Assembly (NCBI GenBank): GCA_011032825.1 | Contig: JAADJZ010000012.1 | Coordinates: 496,001-560,000, forward strand | Reading direction: 5' to 3' | Length of the DNA: 64,000 bases | Source: Massariosphaeria phaeospora | Lineage: Eukaryota; Ascomycota; Dothideomycetes; Pleosporales | Shown: positions 1 to 11,443 of the stretch, piece by piece | Layout: each line of letters opens with the position of its first letter | How positions within the stretch are numbered: position 1 is the first letter of the stretch | Made by a program: the position numbers and the translations under genes | The notes under the pieces: model-generated | Databases searched by the model: none | What the model was told of the DNA's origin: nothing | Seen by the model: only the letters and a program-made list of their open reading frames with translations

Positions 1-342
1 TTAGTCTCTAGAGAGGGCGCCCAAGACGCATCGTGAATGGCGGCTGAAACCTCTTTGGTGACTCGGTTTAATCCCCCGGAGATGGAATAAAACGAAACCA
101 CGAATGAGGGCTCGGTAAAAAGAAAGACTTTTTACCTCCTTGCAACCCCGCATCCACTCGTACGCCAAGCTTTGCCGTTAATCTGCTGCCGGCATAATAG
201 TCATGTCTTGGTCATTACATCGCGATATATTGTGCGACCTCGTGTCTATGTTGTTCGTAAGTTCCAACCCTCGTGCGTATGCCGGGTATCTGTCGTGATA
301 TCGTTTTCTTCCATCTTCCGTATGTACAAAACAACTCCATAC

Positions 343-2017
343 TTACAAAGCCCTCGGCTTGATGTTGAGGTACACAGGTTCCTTTTCTACCACAATAAAG
401 GTCCTTAGATTCTCCCAAATCAAGCGCTTGTCCGGTACGACATCCATGTCGAATTGGAACATCATCTTAGCCAGCACGATCTTCAGTTCAGTCAAAGCCA
501 ACAGCTTGCCGGGGCAATTGCGCTGACCCAAGCCAAATGGGAATTGGCTGTCGAGTGCATCGTTGAGGAACTCTGATGGGCGAACTTGGGCGGGCAGCCA
601 GCGCTCGGGTATGAAATCGCTAGCACGGTAGAAGTATTTGGGACTGTGGGCTATCGCCATGGGACTGACGATCACGCTTGTCTGTGATGGGTTATTCACG
701 ATGTCTTGCAATTGGGAGAGAGAAGACTTACCCGTCCGGGCAGCCAGTGTCCGCAAACCGTGGCACCGGCCTCTGGGACACACCGTGGTAGTCCGGCCGG
801 GACTGGATTGCACAGTCTAAGGCCTTCCTGAATAACGGCTGTCAAATACGGGAGGTCCCTGGTGGAGGTCACATTGATCTCGTCTGCACTGGCGAAGCTG
901 CTACGGATCTCATCTACCAGTTTCTGCTTCTTGTCGGGAGTCTGGGCAAGGTAGTTGGCAGTGCCAACGAGCGCGGTGGCTGTGGTCTCGCTGCCGGCGA
1001 TGATGAGGATCTGATAGGTCGACTCCACCTCGTCGCGGCTTATGTTTTCAAAGTCTGGGTTAGTCTTCGGGTCTAGCACGGGAGTCATGAAGTCATTCCG
1101 AGTCTTTTCGAAGTTCATGCGACGCGAAATCTTCTTAGCCGCGATCTGGTAGTGGTCGTCTTGCATCTTGCGCAAGCTTGGTGGAATCAGTGCCATGAGA
1201 GTCTTCTCGAGAAGAGGATAGAAGCGCGTGGCTGCGAGCATCACCATGCCTAATCTCGTCAGTGATGCCAAGACAATAAGGTCCGGGAGTTACTCACCCT
1301 TCAAGTAGGCATACAGCATCTTTACCCAGGGGTGGTAGGAGCTGCTTTGCATGCACCCAAAACTCTCCCCAAATGTTAAATCCCCAATCAAGTCAAATGC
1401 GAAGAAGTTGAACCAATCGTTTACATTGATAGCGGCACCATTTCCATTGGTCCCCGGCGCGGTAGCCATCTCCTGGAACTTGTCCATCAGGTACGTGGCA
1501 TAGCCGAGAATGACAGGTTCCTGAGCGCGAAGGGCACGCTCGGTGAAGGCGGGCAGTACAACCTTACGCATGCGTTGGTTCTCGTGGATGTTGATAGTCG
1601 TGACCATGTTCGTCGGCTGGCCCGGGGGACTCTTGAAGAAGATTGGATTCTTGTAAAAGGCGGGAGCTCCGCCTGGACCCGGCAAGAAGATCTGATCCCA
1701 GGCCTCCTTGCGGGCAAACGAGACCTCGTCCGGTGCGGTGCGCACTATGTCGCCATACTGTTCGTGGAGCTTGCGGACATCGCGCACGAGCTGGCCCCGG
1801 ACCAGGGACCAGATAAAGCCTATGCGGGTAGAGCGCCAGAAGACGGGACCCGGGATCTTGGCCAGCGGGTGAAAGTACAGGTTGTAGACGATGGAGTAGG
1901 CTTCATACTGGGGAGTGCCGGTTAGGATGTGTGCGAGGTACAGTAGTGTCGAGCTCCAGCGCTTGGGGGATGAATACGTACGGCCACGACCACGGCTACC
2001 ACGACGAGGACGAGCAT
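343..2017 (-). CDS. Cytochrome P450 monooxygenase (CYP65/isotrichodermin-hydroxylase-like)
   Basis: Haem-thiolate monooxygenase, predicted ER-anchored. Exons 1982-2017, 1298-1907, 732-1249 and 343-681 join in phase to 500 residues, with introns 1908-1981, 1250-1297 and 682-731. The start at 2017 gives a short valine-rich hydrophobic N-terminus that runs across intron 1 into the usual NLYFHPLAKIPGP hinge. AGSETT (oxygen-binding I helix) lies near residue 300, EGLR (ExxR) near 351, and the haem loop FGLGQRNCPG places the ligand cysteine near 444. Length and motifs are complete, so an active enzyme is expected. The overall style resembles the CYP65/CYP58-type enzymes of fungal terpenoid and polyketide pathways; the substrate cannot be read from sequence. 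It is transcribed divergently from a second P450, with 509 bases between the starts, so co-regulation is likely. Confidence 0.93.
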
Positions 2018-2526
2018 GGTGACGGCGACTGCAGGAGCTCTAGGAGGACAAGGTGATTTTGGGTGACATCCCAGCGGTGTGGGCACGGCAGCTGGGCTAT
2101 AAAGCAGGGTGAGAGGCCGTTGTGCCGTGCCGTTTGTGCGTTGGTGCGTTTGCGTTTCCAACGGGCGCCGGAAGCGCCCACTTGCCGAGCACGCGCGCAC
2201 GCGCTAGACGCCCGCGGGCAAGCGCCAGCCGCCATGTGCCGCTTCGGGGCGCGATGGCGTCTACACTGACCCCGCCCGTACCCCCACCGTCAACTCACCA
2301 GCTTCACTCCACGCCACCTGCGGCCACCCACCCGACGATACGAGACAAGCTCGCCGACATGCACACGCTAGCGCACCGGCAGCCATGCAGTGCGACGTGG
2401 CCGGGTCCTCGCCCAACAGCTCGCAACCTGGCGGGCGGCCCAAGTGACATGGGCCGGCACAGCAGCCATACTACATAGCCCTAGGCCCTTCCAGAAAAGC
2501 CCCGTCCTGCCCCACCGCTGCTGATC
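2018..2526. promoter_or_regulatory. Shared divergent promoter of two P450 genes
   Basis: These 509 bases separate two divergently transcribed P450 starts and contain no supported gene. The stretch is GC-rich. Any common regulator of the pair would have to bind here. No specific operator can be named from sequence alone. Confidence 0.6.
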
Positions 2527-4335
2527 ATGGCCTCTTCTCCATCGTACCGGCACATTGCTGCGCGCCAGGGCGAGGCAGCCCGCGCCTATGCAGTGTTGGC
2601 GAGAGACTACGCCCGCGACCGTCCTTTCACCGCCGGCATTGTATTTCTGCTGTTCGTCCTTGCTTGCACCCGCCTGTTCTCTGGTGAGACGGTAGATGCT
2701 CCGCTTGTGGGCAGGAAGTGGTGGTGGGAGCCGAGATGGCTTACCAGGACTCGCTTCTTCAGCAATGGGTGGGCCATCATGGGTGCGGCATACGACAAGG
2801 TAACTACAGCAGTCGTAGTCGAGCGACATCTACTAAGCGGAACGCAGTACAAAGACACGGCCTTCGTTGTTCAACGCTCAGATGCAGATATTGTGATGCT
2901 CTCGAACAGGTGCATCGATGAGCTGCGGAATATGCCCGAGGAGAAGTTGTCGGCTATCGAGGCACACACACGGGTAATGACTCTTGGAACTTACTGCGTC
3001 CATCTTACATATTAACGAGCAGCAGAATTTCGGCGGCCCATACACTACCATTGACATGGCCATTGAGTCGAACCTCCACACCCGCGCCGTCCAGCAATCC
3101 TTGAACCCGAACATCGCCAAATTCCATGCGCCCATGGAAGACGAGCTATCCTGGGCCCTTGTCAACTACACAAAGCACATTTCGGGGTCGCATTCGTCCA
3201 AAAGCTCTTCTTCAAACCTGTGGCATGTCACTGATGTCGAAGATCTGCTTCTGAATTTGATCGCACATATCTCAGCCCGCATATTCGTCGGTCTACCTCT
3301 TTGTCGCCACGAAGACTGGATCCGGATCAACAAAGCATGCACCATCAATGTCTTTGAGGTAGCTCTCACCTTGCGTGGTGTCCCTAGGTTCTTGAAACCC
3401 TTCTACCCGCTGGTGGCGTGCATGATTCCTGGCTGGTGGCGTCTGCATGAGAATATCAGCACAGCGAAACGGCTCGCCATGCCAATGGTGTTCGAGCACC
3501 TCCAAGCAAAGAAAAGCGGCGGTTTGAAAGATCCCCCACTCAATCTCCTGACCTGGATGGTAGATGCGGCAATGAACCCAACAGAGGCGGACCCGGCCAA
3601 AATCGCCCATCGCCAGATTTTGTTGGGTATTGGATCCATTTACACGACAAAGCTAGCCCTGGTGCACATCTGCTATGACTACTGCGCGTATCCTCAGTAT
3701 CTAGCGGAGTTGAGGGAAGAGGTGGAAGAAGCATTGACAGAGAGCGGCACATGGGACCGGGCGACACTCGACAAGATGGTCAAACTCGAGTCTTTTATGA
3801 GCGAGTCCCAGCGCATGAATCCCCCCAATCTGAGTATGACCTCCAGCGTTCATTCGTGTTAAAAAGACTAATGGCTTTAGTCGCATTCAACCGCATCGTC
3901 AAGACACCGCTCACGCTACACAACGGCCTACATCTCCCAGCGAACACGCAGATCGGTGTAGCTGCAGCTCACATCCAAAAAGACCCAGACAACTTCTTCG
4001 AACCAGACCGCTTTGACCCATGGCGCTACTATCAATCGCGCCAGCATCCCGGTGAAGAGCGCAAGCACCGCTTCGCCATGACCGATCTCAACCACGTCCA
4101 TTTCGGCCACGGCAAGTTTGCGTGTCCCGGTAGACAGCTGGCATTGACGGACATCAAGATGACGGCCGCCGCTCTGCTCTTAAACTTCGACATGCGATTC
4201 AAGGAAGGCAGCAAGAGGCCGAGGAATATCAGTGTCCATGAGATGGTGTTTCCTGAACCCGGATCCGTGGTGGAATTCCGACGCCGTGCGGTGCGACAAG
4301 GCGTTCCGGCGTTGGGTGTAGATATCAGCATATGA
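2527..4335 (+). CDS. Cytochrome P450 monooxygenase (ent-kaurene-oxidase-like)
   Basis: Exons 2527-2973, 3023-3833 and 3881-4335 join in phase to 570 residues. The first acceptor could also lie three bases downstream. One membrane anchor is seen near residues 37-53. The I-helix motif is GIGSIYTT, lacking the usual acidic residue. This Thr-Thr form is the style of fungal ent-kaurene-oxidase-type enzymes (CYP503/CYP68-like), where AxHTT replaces AGxET. ExxR is ESQR, near 411. The haem loop FGHGKFACPG puts the ligand cysteine near 501. Joining exons 2 and 3 restores NPPNLIAFNRIV, which supports the splice. The N-terminus is about 60 residues longer than usual, and a later start is possible. The substrate is unknown, but a terpenoid or other lipophilic compound would fit the family. 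Confidence 0.9.
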
Positions 4336-5506
4336 TGGTGTGATCGAAGGACTCGGTAGAGCTCTTTCCGCTCACAGGTGCGGGCGATAGCCGACACTTC
4401 GCCCAGTACCTCGTCGCCCCACCCTGCTTCACCTTTTCCTCTGCTCAACCCTTCGTCTACGCTATTCTTATCTGTTGCTAATTCCATGCACGGTATACCC
4501 AAACGGTGCTGCGCCGTCTTAATACATACAATATTAACCCCGCTCTCGGCGAAACATCCTTGCACCCTACCCTACGCAGGCATTTCAGTTACATACGAGG
4601 GCAAATTCTGCAACTGATCGCGATCACTGTTGTCCACGCCGCTAGGCTGAATCCTTGGACCGACATACCTGGTCGTCAGTCTAGGCCTCATCCGCGGGCT
4701 TCCGGGCCTTGTACAAGAGCTAGAGTTGTATCCTGGACGTCAAATATCTACACTCAACTCGGTAGAGGCCTTCGTTGGCGTGATCCCTTTCGGCTAGTTA
4801 CAAAACCGCAAAGGGCATTGATGGCGTGCTAGGCTTACCGAGTTCGACGGCGGCCTGTGTATCTGGGTGGCACGATGAAGTCGAACAATTGGGCCACCGG
4901 GCTGTTACGTTGATAAGAGAGAAAGGGTAGTAGCGCGGTTGCAAGTGAAGTGTTCACGCTACGGACTTCTTCCGACGTTGGACCATCCCAATCGTCTGGA
5001 CAGCACACAGCATGTAATGCACTTGGCATCGCTCCATTATCAGTCAGCACTCCAAACAGAAATATGACGATTCGTTTTTTGCCCAGTCTCAAGTCTACAA
5101 AATCCTTGGAGACTACTGTGGTGCACGAATGCTGCACAGCCTCGTAATCTGTAAACCGAATATGTGGTTTGGAATCTCACGCAAGCCTATCCAGCGACTC
5201 GGGTGTTCCAATGAGGAGGACCAGCGCTGCATGAACCGAATAGAAGTAGGGGAATCGGTTTCACGGATGGGTTCGGCTTGATGGGCGTGTGTAGTTTTGG
5301 CAGGGGGCCTCTTGTTCTATCCTTTATGATGGATCATCAGAGGTTTGTCGATCGGTCCTCGAGGGATTCGCATACATGTTCATTGTATTGTTTGCTGAAT
5401 CAGCTTAATCTTTTTCCAGCGCTTACGTGCGCGACTTCTAAATTTTCTTTTTCCGGCATCGTAGCTCATAAATCCTTGACCCCGCCTCTAGATGACATTC
5501 CAACCT
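4336..5506. other. Intergenic, mostly featureless
   Basis: This 1.17 kb lies between the 3' ends of the P450 and the convergent membrane-protein gene. Apart from the coding-like island at 4835-5232 listed separately, nothing was recognised: no tRNA, no transposon ends and no long open frame. Confidence 0.5.
4835..5232 (-). CDS. Doubtful small hypothetical protein or gene relic
   Basis: An open minus-strand frame ends with TAA at 4835-4837 and reads like protein for about 110 codons (for example DDWDGPTSEEVRSVNTSL and QLFDFIVPPRYTG), but it has no good ATG of its own. An ATG at 5232 can be joined to it in phase through a GTGAGA...TTACAG intron, giving about 120 residues. That intron would be only about 32 bases, shorter than is plausible for a fungus. 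It may be a decayed gene or chance. No family was recognised. Confidence 0.2.
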
Positions 5507-6883
5507 CTACGCCCTCCCCCCACATTCCCCTCCATCACCACTTCCCCCTCCCTCTTTCTCCCCCTCCACAACCGTCTCATTAAACGTCTCCAACGGATAC
5601 AAGTCCCTCCCCCCCTTAAACGCCCCCCGCCTCTCCCGCGTGCCGCCAATCGTCGGCGGCAGCCCCTCGTCGCTAATCTCGTTGTAATTCCTGCCGCGCT
5701 TGGGCTTGGAGCCGGCGGGCTCGGACGGGTCCGACGAGTGCTTGTTGGTGCTGGCTGTGAGGGTGTGGATCCAGGAGCGTAGGCGGAGGGGCAGGATGGA
5801 GCGCGTGAGTAGTGGCTTGAGCATGGGGAGGTTGGCGCAGAGAACGGCGGAGGCGATGGAGATGGCGGACCAGATGGGGGCGTTGACGAAGATGTGCATG
5901 GGGTTGGAGGGGTGGTAGAGGTAGACGATGCGTAGGATCGAGGCGATGCATACGCTGGGGCGGGGTCAGTCAATCAGGGGTCCGTCTGTTAGGTCACACT
6001 ATTCACTGTCTGACAGCACGCAATGGCCTGAGAGTCTTTCTGGTGGCATGTGGGACGTGGGGTAATTTGGACTTACAAGCCGCCGAGCAGGAATATCGAA
6101 CTCAGCAGTAGTTTCTGCCGCTTATCGAGATTGAGCGAGTGGATCAAACGCAGCGGCAGCACGATGAGCACAATGTCGAGCAGCGCGTTGGTGACCTCGT
6201 AGCCCAGGATAAAACCGTCGAGGTTGATGCAAGTGCCCGGCGCATTGCGGCGCCACACCTTGTGCACGGGCACGCACTGGAAGGCGGTGACGAGCACCGA
6301 GGCCGTGTACCACGCCGCGCAGATGGCGCCCACGGTGTACGCTTCGCGCCGGATCACTTCGAGCGTGAAGATGCGCGTGTAGAAGCACAGGATGGACACT
6401 TTGACGGTGATGTTGACGGTTTCGAAGATGATGCCGCAGATGTAGGAGAGCTGCGGGGGGGTGTGAGTTGAGGGTGTGGGAGATGTGCGTGGGGAGAAGG
6501 GATGGGCTGACTTTGAAGATGTTGATCATGTCGTGCGGTGGGATAGCAGCCGTGGTGAGCATGGTGGAGCCCATGTATGTTACTGGTACGTCGCTAGTCA
6601 GCAAGCCAAGTCGATGTCGTCTTAACGCTAGGTAGGTACTTCGAGAGTTCGGTCATATCAGGAGCACGAATAGAAGCAGTGCAGCTCACGCACATTTGAT
6701 CACCAGCCCCAGATACACCATCAGCGTCACCCACGCGACGATCATGAAGCCATCGTCCCAGGCAAAGCTCTGCCGCTTGCGGTACCGCGCGGCGAAGCGC
6801 AGGGCAATGGCGACGCTGGTGATGATGATGCAGGCGATGTGCAGCGCGATGACTTGGTTCGAGTTGCCGTCCAGCTCGACCAT
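5507..6883 (-). CDS. Fungal rhodopsin/SAT4-type seven-helix membrane protein
   Basis: Exons 6690-6883, 6512-6593, 6077-6450 and 5507-5954 join in phase to 365 residues. Several hydrophobic helices are visible. The pattern fits the fungal rhodopsin-domain family: RFAARYRKRQSFAWDDGF after helix 1, QCVPVHKVW and GTCINLDGFILGYEVTNALLDIVLIVLPLRL in the middle, and NAPIWSAISIASAVLCANLPMLKPLL near the last helix. The tail of about 100 residues is hydrophilic and cytoplasmic-looking (KPKRGRNYNEISDEGLPPT). The donor of intron 2 is GTCAGC, not the usual consensus, but the join restores the family sequence. These proteins are mostly of unknown role; a few relatives sit in secondary-metabolite loci. It ends facing the P450 and starts divergently from the epoxide hydrolase. 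Confidence 0.88.
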
Positions 6884-7912
6884 GGTGACTCGAGTCGGAC
6901 TCCAGGTCCCAGTTCAGTCCAGTTCAGCTCAGTTCAGTTACGCTACGTTACTTCGGCCAGCTCGTTCGTTGCGCAGAGTGGTAGGTCGAGATGCGGAGTC
7001 GTCCCAAAGCCCTGGTGTCCGGCCCACGGAGTCGAGCACGAGCGAAGGTTAAATGCCACCGACCCAACAGTTTTCTGTCGGCAAGTGCGTCCAAGAGGCC
7101 AGTAAGCTCTGTGCTACCGTGACCATCTCGATGTGTGTGCTGCGCAGCGGGGGCCAAGGCAAGCGACGCTGGGCAGGGCGGGGATCCCGGGCAAAGTACG
7201 CAGACAGAGAAAGCTCCAGGTTACGAGCACGAGTGTGCGCAGCAGTCCGGTCTGGCTTAATATATCACATGTAGAGCCGATCCGTCAGACCGTCACGGGC
7301 GTCAGCTGTCAGCCATAGCCGGAGATGATGCGGCAGCCTATCGCCGTTGCCGCAAGCCGTCCGCGGGAGGGAGGGGAGCAGGGAACGGCTTGGGACTCCG
7401 GCATCCTTGCGCCAGCTGGAGATTTCCTGCAGACTCTGTCAGCTTTTGCGCTGCTTATACCCGTTTCGTAGCTTACTCACCTACCAGTCAAGCATCCGCC
7501 CCGACCGAGTGAAGTGCGGTCCGGCTTCCTCTTCACCGGCCGATCTTGCGTCATAAGCAGCGCAGGCAGACGACTCCTGAAGATACGAGCGTTCTGTGTG
7601 TCCTGTGGCCCATATCACAAGTCGGCGGGCGGGCTCGGGAGGAACGTCTCACCCGCGTCGGGCCGTGCAGGTGTTGTGCAGAGGTTCCCAGGGCTGCAAC
7701 CTATCAGCACGCCCGCTTAGCCGCGCAACCAACCCATCCACCCCTCATTTTCCCGCAGCAATATCAAATAGATAGATACCAACACGACGTTGCTGTCCCG
7801 GCAGTCAGCGTCCAGGAACCGCCCCCTCCGACCACTACTCCGCACTACGATTGAACGCACAAGTCCTCCAAACCCGCCGCCCACGCCCACGCCCACGCCA
7901 AGCCGCTCACCA
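6884..7912. promoter_or_regulatory. Divergent intergenic promoter region
   Basis: About 1.03 kb between the start of the SAT4-like gene and the start of the epoxide hydrolase. It holds a short run of CAGTTC-type pentamers at about 6910-6940. No open frame looks coding. Confidence 0.5.
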
Positions 7913-9306
7913 ATGGCGTCAATACGCGACTTCACCATCCACGTCCCGCGCCCCAAAATCGAGCGCCTGAAGCAGAAACTCGCACTCGCGGACCTGCCGG
8001 ACGAGCTCGACGACGTAGACTGGCAATACGGCGCGCCACTCGCCCACGTCTCACGCCTCGCCTCGCACTGGCGCACCCAGTACTCGTGGGAGCAGACCGA
8101 AGCGTCCCTCAACCAGCTGCCCAACTACGCGACCACCGTCTCCGTGGACGGCTTCGATCCCGTCGAAGTGCACTTCTTGCACCAGAAGAGCGGGGTGCGG
8201 AATGCGATTCCGCTGTTGTTTGTGCATGGCTGGCCGGGCAGCTTCCTCGAAGTCACGCGGCTGCTGCCGTTTCTAGGGGGTGGTGATGGTGATGGCGATG
8301 GCGGGCCAGCGTTCCACGTCGTTGCGCCTTCGTTGCCGAATTTCGGCTTCTCGGGCGCGGTGAAGAAGGCGGGGTTTGGCCTGAAGCAGTATGCGGAGAC
8401 GTGCCACAAGGTGATGTTGGCGTTGGGATATGAGGAGTACGTTACGCAAGGCGGAGACTGGGTATGTGATAGCCCAATCCGTCCTTCGCCTCATTCAAAT
8501 CCAACATGCGAAGGTCACATATGATGGATTGGCGATATTGATTTCCATATGCAGGGCTCCACCATCACGCGCATCATGGGCGAAGTCTACCCTACTCACG
8601 TCCGAGCCTCGCACCTCAACCTCGTCGCCTCTCTCCCGCCACCGCCCACATCTCCATTCGCCTTCGTCACTTTCCTCGCCAAACACATGCTCAACATGTA
8701 CACGCCCGCCGAAGCCGCCGGCCTGGAGCGGACGCAAGAAGTGCAGAAATCTGGCATGGGCTACTATCAACTGCAGACCACGAAGCCGCAGACGATCGGG
8801 TACGCGCTTGCAGACAGCCCCGTCGGCCTACTTGCGTGGATATATGAGAAACTGCACGAGTGGACTGACGAGTATGCGTGGACGGATGACGAAGTGTGTA
8901 CTTGGGCGAGTATGTACTACTTTAGCACTGCGGGCCCGGCGGCCAGTCTGAGGATCTATTACGAGTCGACGAGAGGTAGCCATCCAGCTGGGCCGGGGAA
9001 GTATAACCCTGCAGTGAAACTTGTAAGCCACTCATAACGACATCTTCCAACCGTTCCCGCTTCGTAGAAGACAACACATGGCTGACTCTATTGCAGGGTC
9101 TAGCCTACTTTCCTAAAGAGATCTGCCGCCTCCCAAAGGCCTGGGCGTCTTTCCTGGGTCCTGTAGCGTATCTCAAGGAACACGAGCGCGGCGGTCATTT
9201 TGCTGCCTGGGAGAAGCCAGAAGCTCTTGCGGGGGATTTGCGTGTCATGTTTGGTAAGGGCGGAGGCGCGCATAGTGTTGTGCAGGGAAAATCCGGGTAT
9301 GATTGA
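7913..9306 (+). CDS. Epoxide hydrolase (alpha/beta hydrolase, microsomal/juvenile-hormone type)
   Basis: Hydrolyses epoxides to vicinal diols. Exons 7913-8461, 8555-9022 and 9097-9306 join in phase to 408 residues. The N-terminal epoxide-hydrolase lid (residues about 1-80) starts with [17 protein letters not shown]. The oxyanion motif HGWPGS is at 105-110. The nucleophile motif GGDWGS is completed exactly across intron 1, with Asp182 as nucleophile. The general-base histidine lies in [10 protein letters not shown], near 373, and a YESTR tyrosine is present. All key residues are intact. The start at 7913 lies in an ATG context after a long pyrimidine-rich leader; earlier in-frame codons exist but encode low-complexity sequence. 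Together with two P450s nearby, an epoxidation-then-hydrolysis pathway is conceivable, but this is inference from position only. Confidence 0.93.
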
Positions 9307-9515
9307 GAGCTCAAAATCGGCGCGATTTCACAGTCTTTGGAGGACCGCCGACTTCGGAGCAGAGCGGAGCAAAGATCAGGCTTATAAACTCAGCTCCAAG
9401 AAGCAGCAGTTGAAGCAGCATGTTGAAGCAGTTCAAGATACTACGAGAAGCTGAGACGTCTCTGGACTGGTCCGGTAAGGCCAGGCATGGTAGGATTGAT
9501 CGGGAACGCCGAATT

Positions 9516-10481
9516 TTACATGATTGAGTTTCTTTGCTGAAACGAGTCGAACAACTCATTTTCTTTGTCGCGCAGGAGATGGGCAAGTTCCGGGTCCTTT
9601 TTATCGCCATAGTAGTAAATTCTTACATGTCGATCAAACGCACATCCCAGCCCGCGCACGCCTTGCACTGGGATACCCACATGCTCCTCAAAGTACTCAG
9701 GCCAGTCTTTCGCATAGTACCCGCGGAGCACGAAACTTTCAAGCCCCTGTATCTTTCTTAACACGTGCTTGAACATGCTCTTACCACCCAAATGCCCCCT
9801 ACAGGCGGCGCTGGCCCACCCCCGCGACCAGGCGGCTTCGATGTTCGCATCGAGTGCAATCTCTAGGTGCCGCAATCCTGTGGCCTTGTTTCTTATTGTC
9901 TTGAGCAGCTTGAACCATTGATGTTTCTCCGCAGCGTTGGCGTAGACGGGTACATAATCTGGGGCGCTCTGGGATGCGTATGACACCCAAAGGTGCATTG
10001 TCTTGATCGAACTTAAGGCGTCCCGCTCCATACACTTCATAATCGTGTAGTGCGCTTCCCTCGGCTTCGCGATGATGAAAGCATTTCGAGAGTAGAGTAC
10101 CGACCGTGCCTCTTTATATATCTGCTTGCACGTGCGTAGTATAGCTGGCTCTAACCCCTGGTCTTGTCCTGGCTGTGCTTCGTCAAGCGGAATCTTTTTC
10201 TGGTTCGTAGTTCCAACTGTCTCCCAACCCTGCGCTGTCTCATTGGATCTGTTTACGAGGAGTAGCTCGTACACTTCGAGTCGCATCTCGACAGGCAAGG
10301 TCAAGAAGGTGATGGTTTCCGTTTTTGAAGGCGTTGTGGCGGCCGCGGTAGGAAGCTGAGAAGTAGGGTCGTCGTGCAAATGCGAATTAGAGCGCCCGTC
10401 GCCAGAGGGCTCGAGATGCATATTGGAAACAACTCCAACATTGTCTTCAATTGGCTCAGCCTGATACTCTGCTGTAGACAT
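9516..10481 (-). CDS. 2EXR/DUF7730-type fungal protein
   Basis: Intronless, 321 residues. After a Ser/Thr/Pro-rich N-terminus there is the motif FLTLPVEMRLEVYELLL at about 59-75, followed near 113-130 by PAILRTCKQIYKEARSVLY. This LP-x-E-x-R...LL / LL-x-TCRQIYxEA pair is typical of a very large fungal family (2EXR or DUF7730 domains) with an F-box-like start and unknown function. The remainder is a mixed helical domain ending near residue 321. The 3' end faces the epoxide hydrolase, 209 bases away. No catalytic motif is seen. Confidence 0.8.
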   Translation of the reverse strand: MSTAEYQAEPIEDNVGVVSNMHLEPSGDGRSNSHLHDDPTSQLPTAAATTPSKTETITFLTLPVEMRLEVYELLLVNRSNETAQGWETVGTTNQKKIPLDEAQPGQDQGLEPAILRTCKQIYKEARSVLYSRNAFIIAKPREAHYTIMKCMERDALSSIKTMHLWVSYASQSAPDYVPVYANAAEKHQWFKLLKTIRNKATGLRHLEIALDANIEAAWSRGWASAACRGHLGGKSMFKHVLRKIQGLESFVLRGYYAKDWPEYFEEHVGIPVQGVRGLGCAFDRHVRIYYYGDKKDPELAHLLRDKENELFDSFQQRNSIM

Positions 10482-10747
10482 TTTCGCGGCTCTGTGCTGT
10501 GGGCGCTAGTGTTGTGGGTGGTGAGGGAAAGAGATGAAAGGTTTTGACGAGGGCGGGGTGAGCATTAACCGAGGTCTCGTGGCGCAGCAGCATGTTAGAT
10601 CACGTGTATTCCATGGCCTTAAGGTTCATTGACGAACGAAGCTAAGATCTTACAGGAGTCATCTTGATGATCTATACAGAGTGGTTCCGAGAGCTCTACG
10701 AAAACAAAGTATTTATTCAGCTTACGATAAAATTGAATAAGGTTCCC

Positions 10748-10783
10748 TCGCAGAAAGTTTGAGCTTTGCGTAAAGGTTCTCCG
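10748..10783. repeat. 36-base dispersed palindromic repeat, copy A
   Basis: The first 23 bases (10748-10770) are identical to 47961-47983, and the next 13 differ at three positions. The core is an imperfect palindrome, CGCAGAAAG...CTTTGCG. Flanking sequence does not match between copies. It lies between the 2EXR gene and the small ORF at 11085. Confidence 0.7.
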
Positions 10784-11002
10784 TACCAGGAACACGCTAA
10801 CCTAATATGCTCTAGCTCGATTTCTCCAATTCTACTGCCCACCTGCCCCACGAAGCTCGCCTTCCATGTCAACGTCAACCTCTTCATCATCAAAAAAAAT
10901 CCGCAGCTCACCCAACGAGCATTATTCATCTCAGCGTGCGTGCGCTGGGTGGTCCATCCTATGGCGCGCACTAACAGAACCATGGTTCGTCGAGACGACT
11001 GC

Positions 11003-11008
11003 TATAAA
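11003..11008 (+). promoter_or_regulatory. TATA box
   Basis: TATAAA lies 77 bases before the ATG at 11085 and is followed by a long CT-rich stretch (ctttctctctctcacactc). This is the usual layout of a fungal core promoter and 5' leader. It could serve the small ORF at 11085 or the gene starting at 11444. Confidence 0.5.
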
Positions 11009-11084
11009 GTCCTCGACATCTTTCTGCTTTCTCACTTTCTCTCTCTCACACTCACACACTCTTCAACAATAAACGGACAGCGAA

Positions 11085-11315
11085 ATGAGCCCTCTGACAA
11101 CATCCCAGTGCAAGCCGGAAGCGAAGCGAAGCGTCACAGATACGGATTTGATTGAAGATCGTGATCTCGAGAGTGGGCTGTGGGTCACGGATAACACACA
11201 CCATAACCACAGCCACAGAACCCTGATTGGATATTTGTCAAGAGGCTGCATGCAGCTCAGGCGTTTTTTCTGGGGCGATGGCGACAAGGCTGAACCCGCG
11301 ACACCACCTGCATAG
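11085..11315 (+). CDS. Possible small hypothetical protein, 76 residues
   Basis: An uninterrupted 76-codon frame directly follows a TATA box and pyrimidine-rich leader. It is rich in acidic residues and histidine (DTDLIEDRDLESG, THHNHSHRT) and ends in a basic/aromatic stretch, RGCMQLRRFFWGDG. There is no signal peptide and no known domain. It may instead be an upstream ORF in the leader of the HeLo-like gene that starts 128 bases after its stop. Support is the promoter context only. Confidence 0.35.
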   Translation: MSPLTTSQCKPEAKRSVTDTDLIEDRDLESGLWVTDNTHHNHSHRTLIGYLSRGCMQLRRFFWGDGDKAEPATPPA

Positions 11316-11443
11316 AACGTCGCTCACGCATGGCGGGGTCCGCAGCCTGGCTTGCTTACAGGAAAACGCTTTCTCACAGTTTCGACGGACGCGTTCCGAG
11401 TCTTTAACATTGTCACTCGCTCGAGGAATATCTCCACTTTGCG

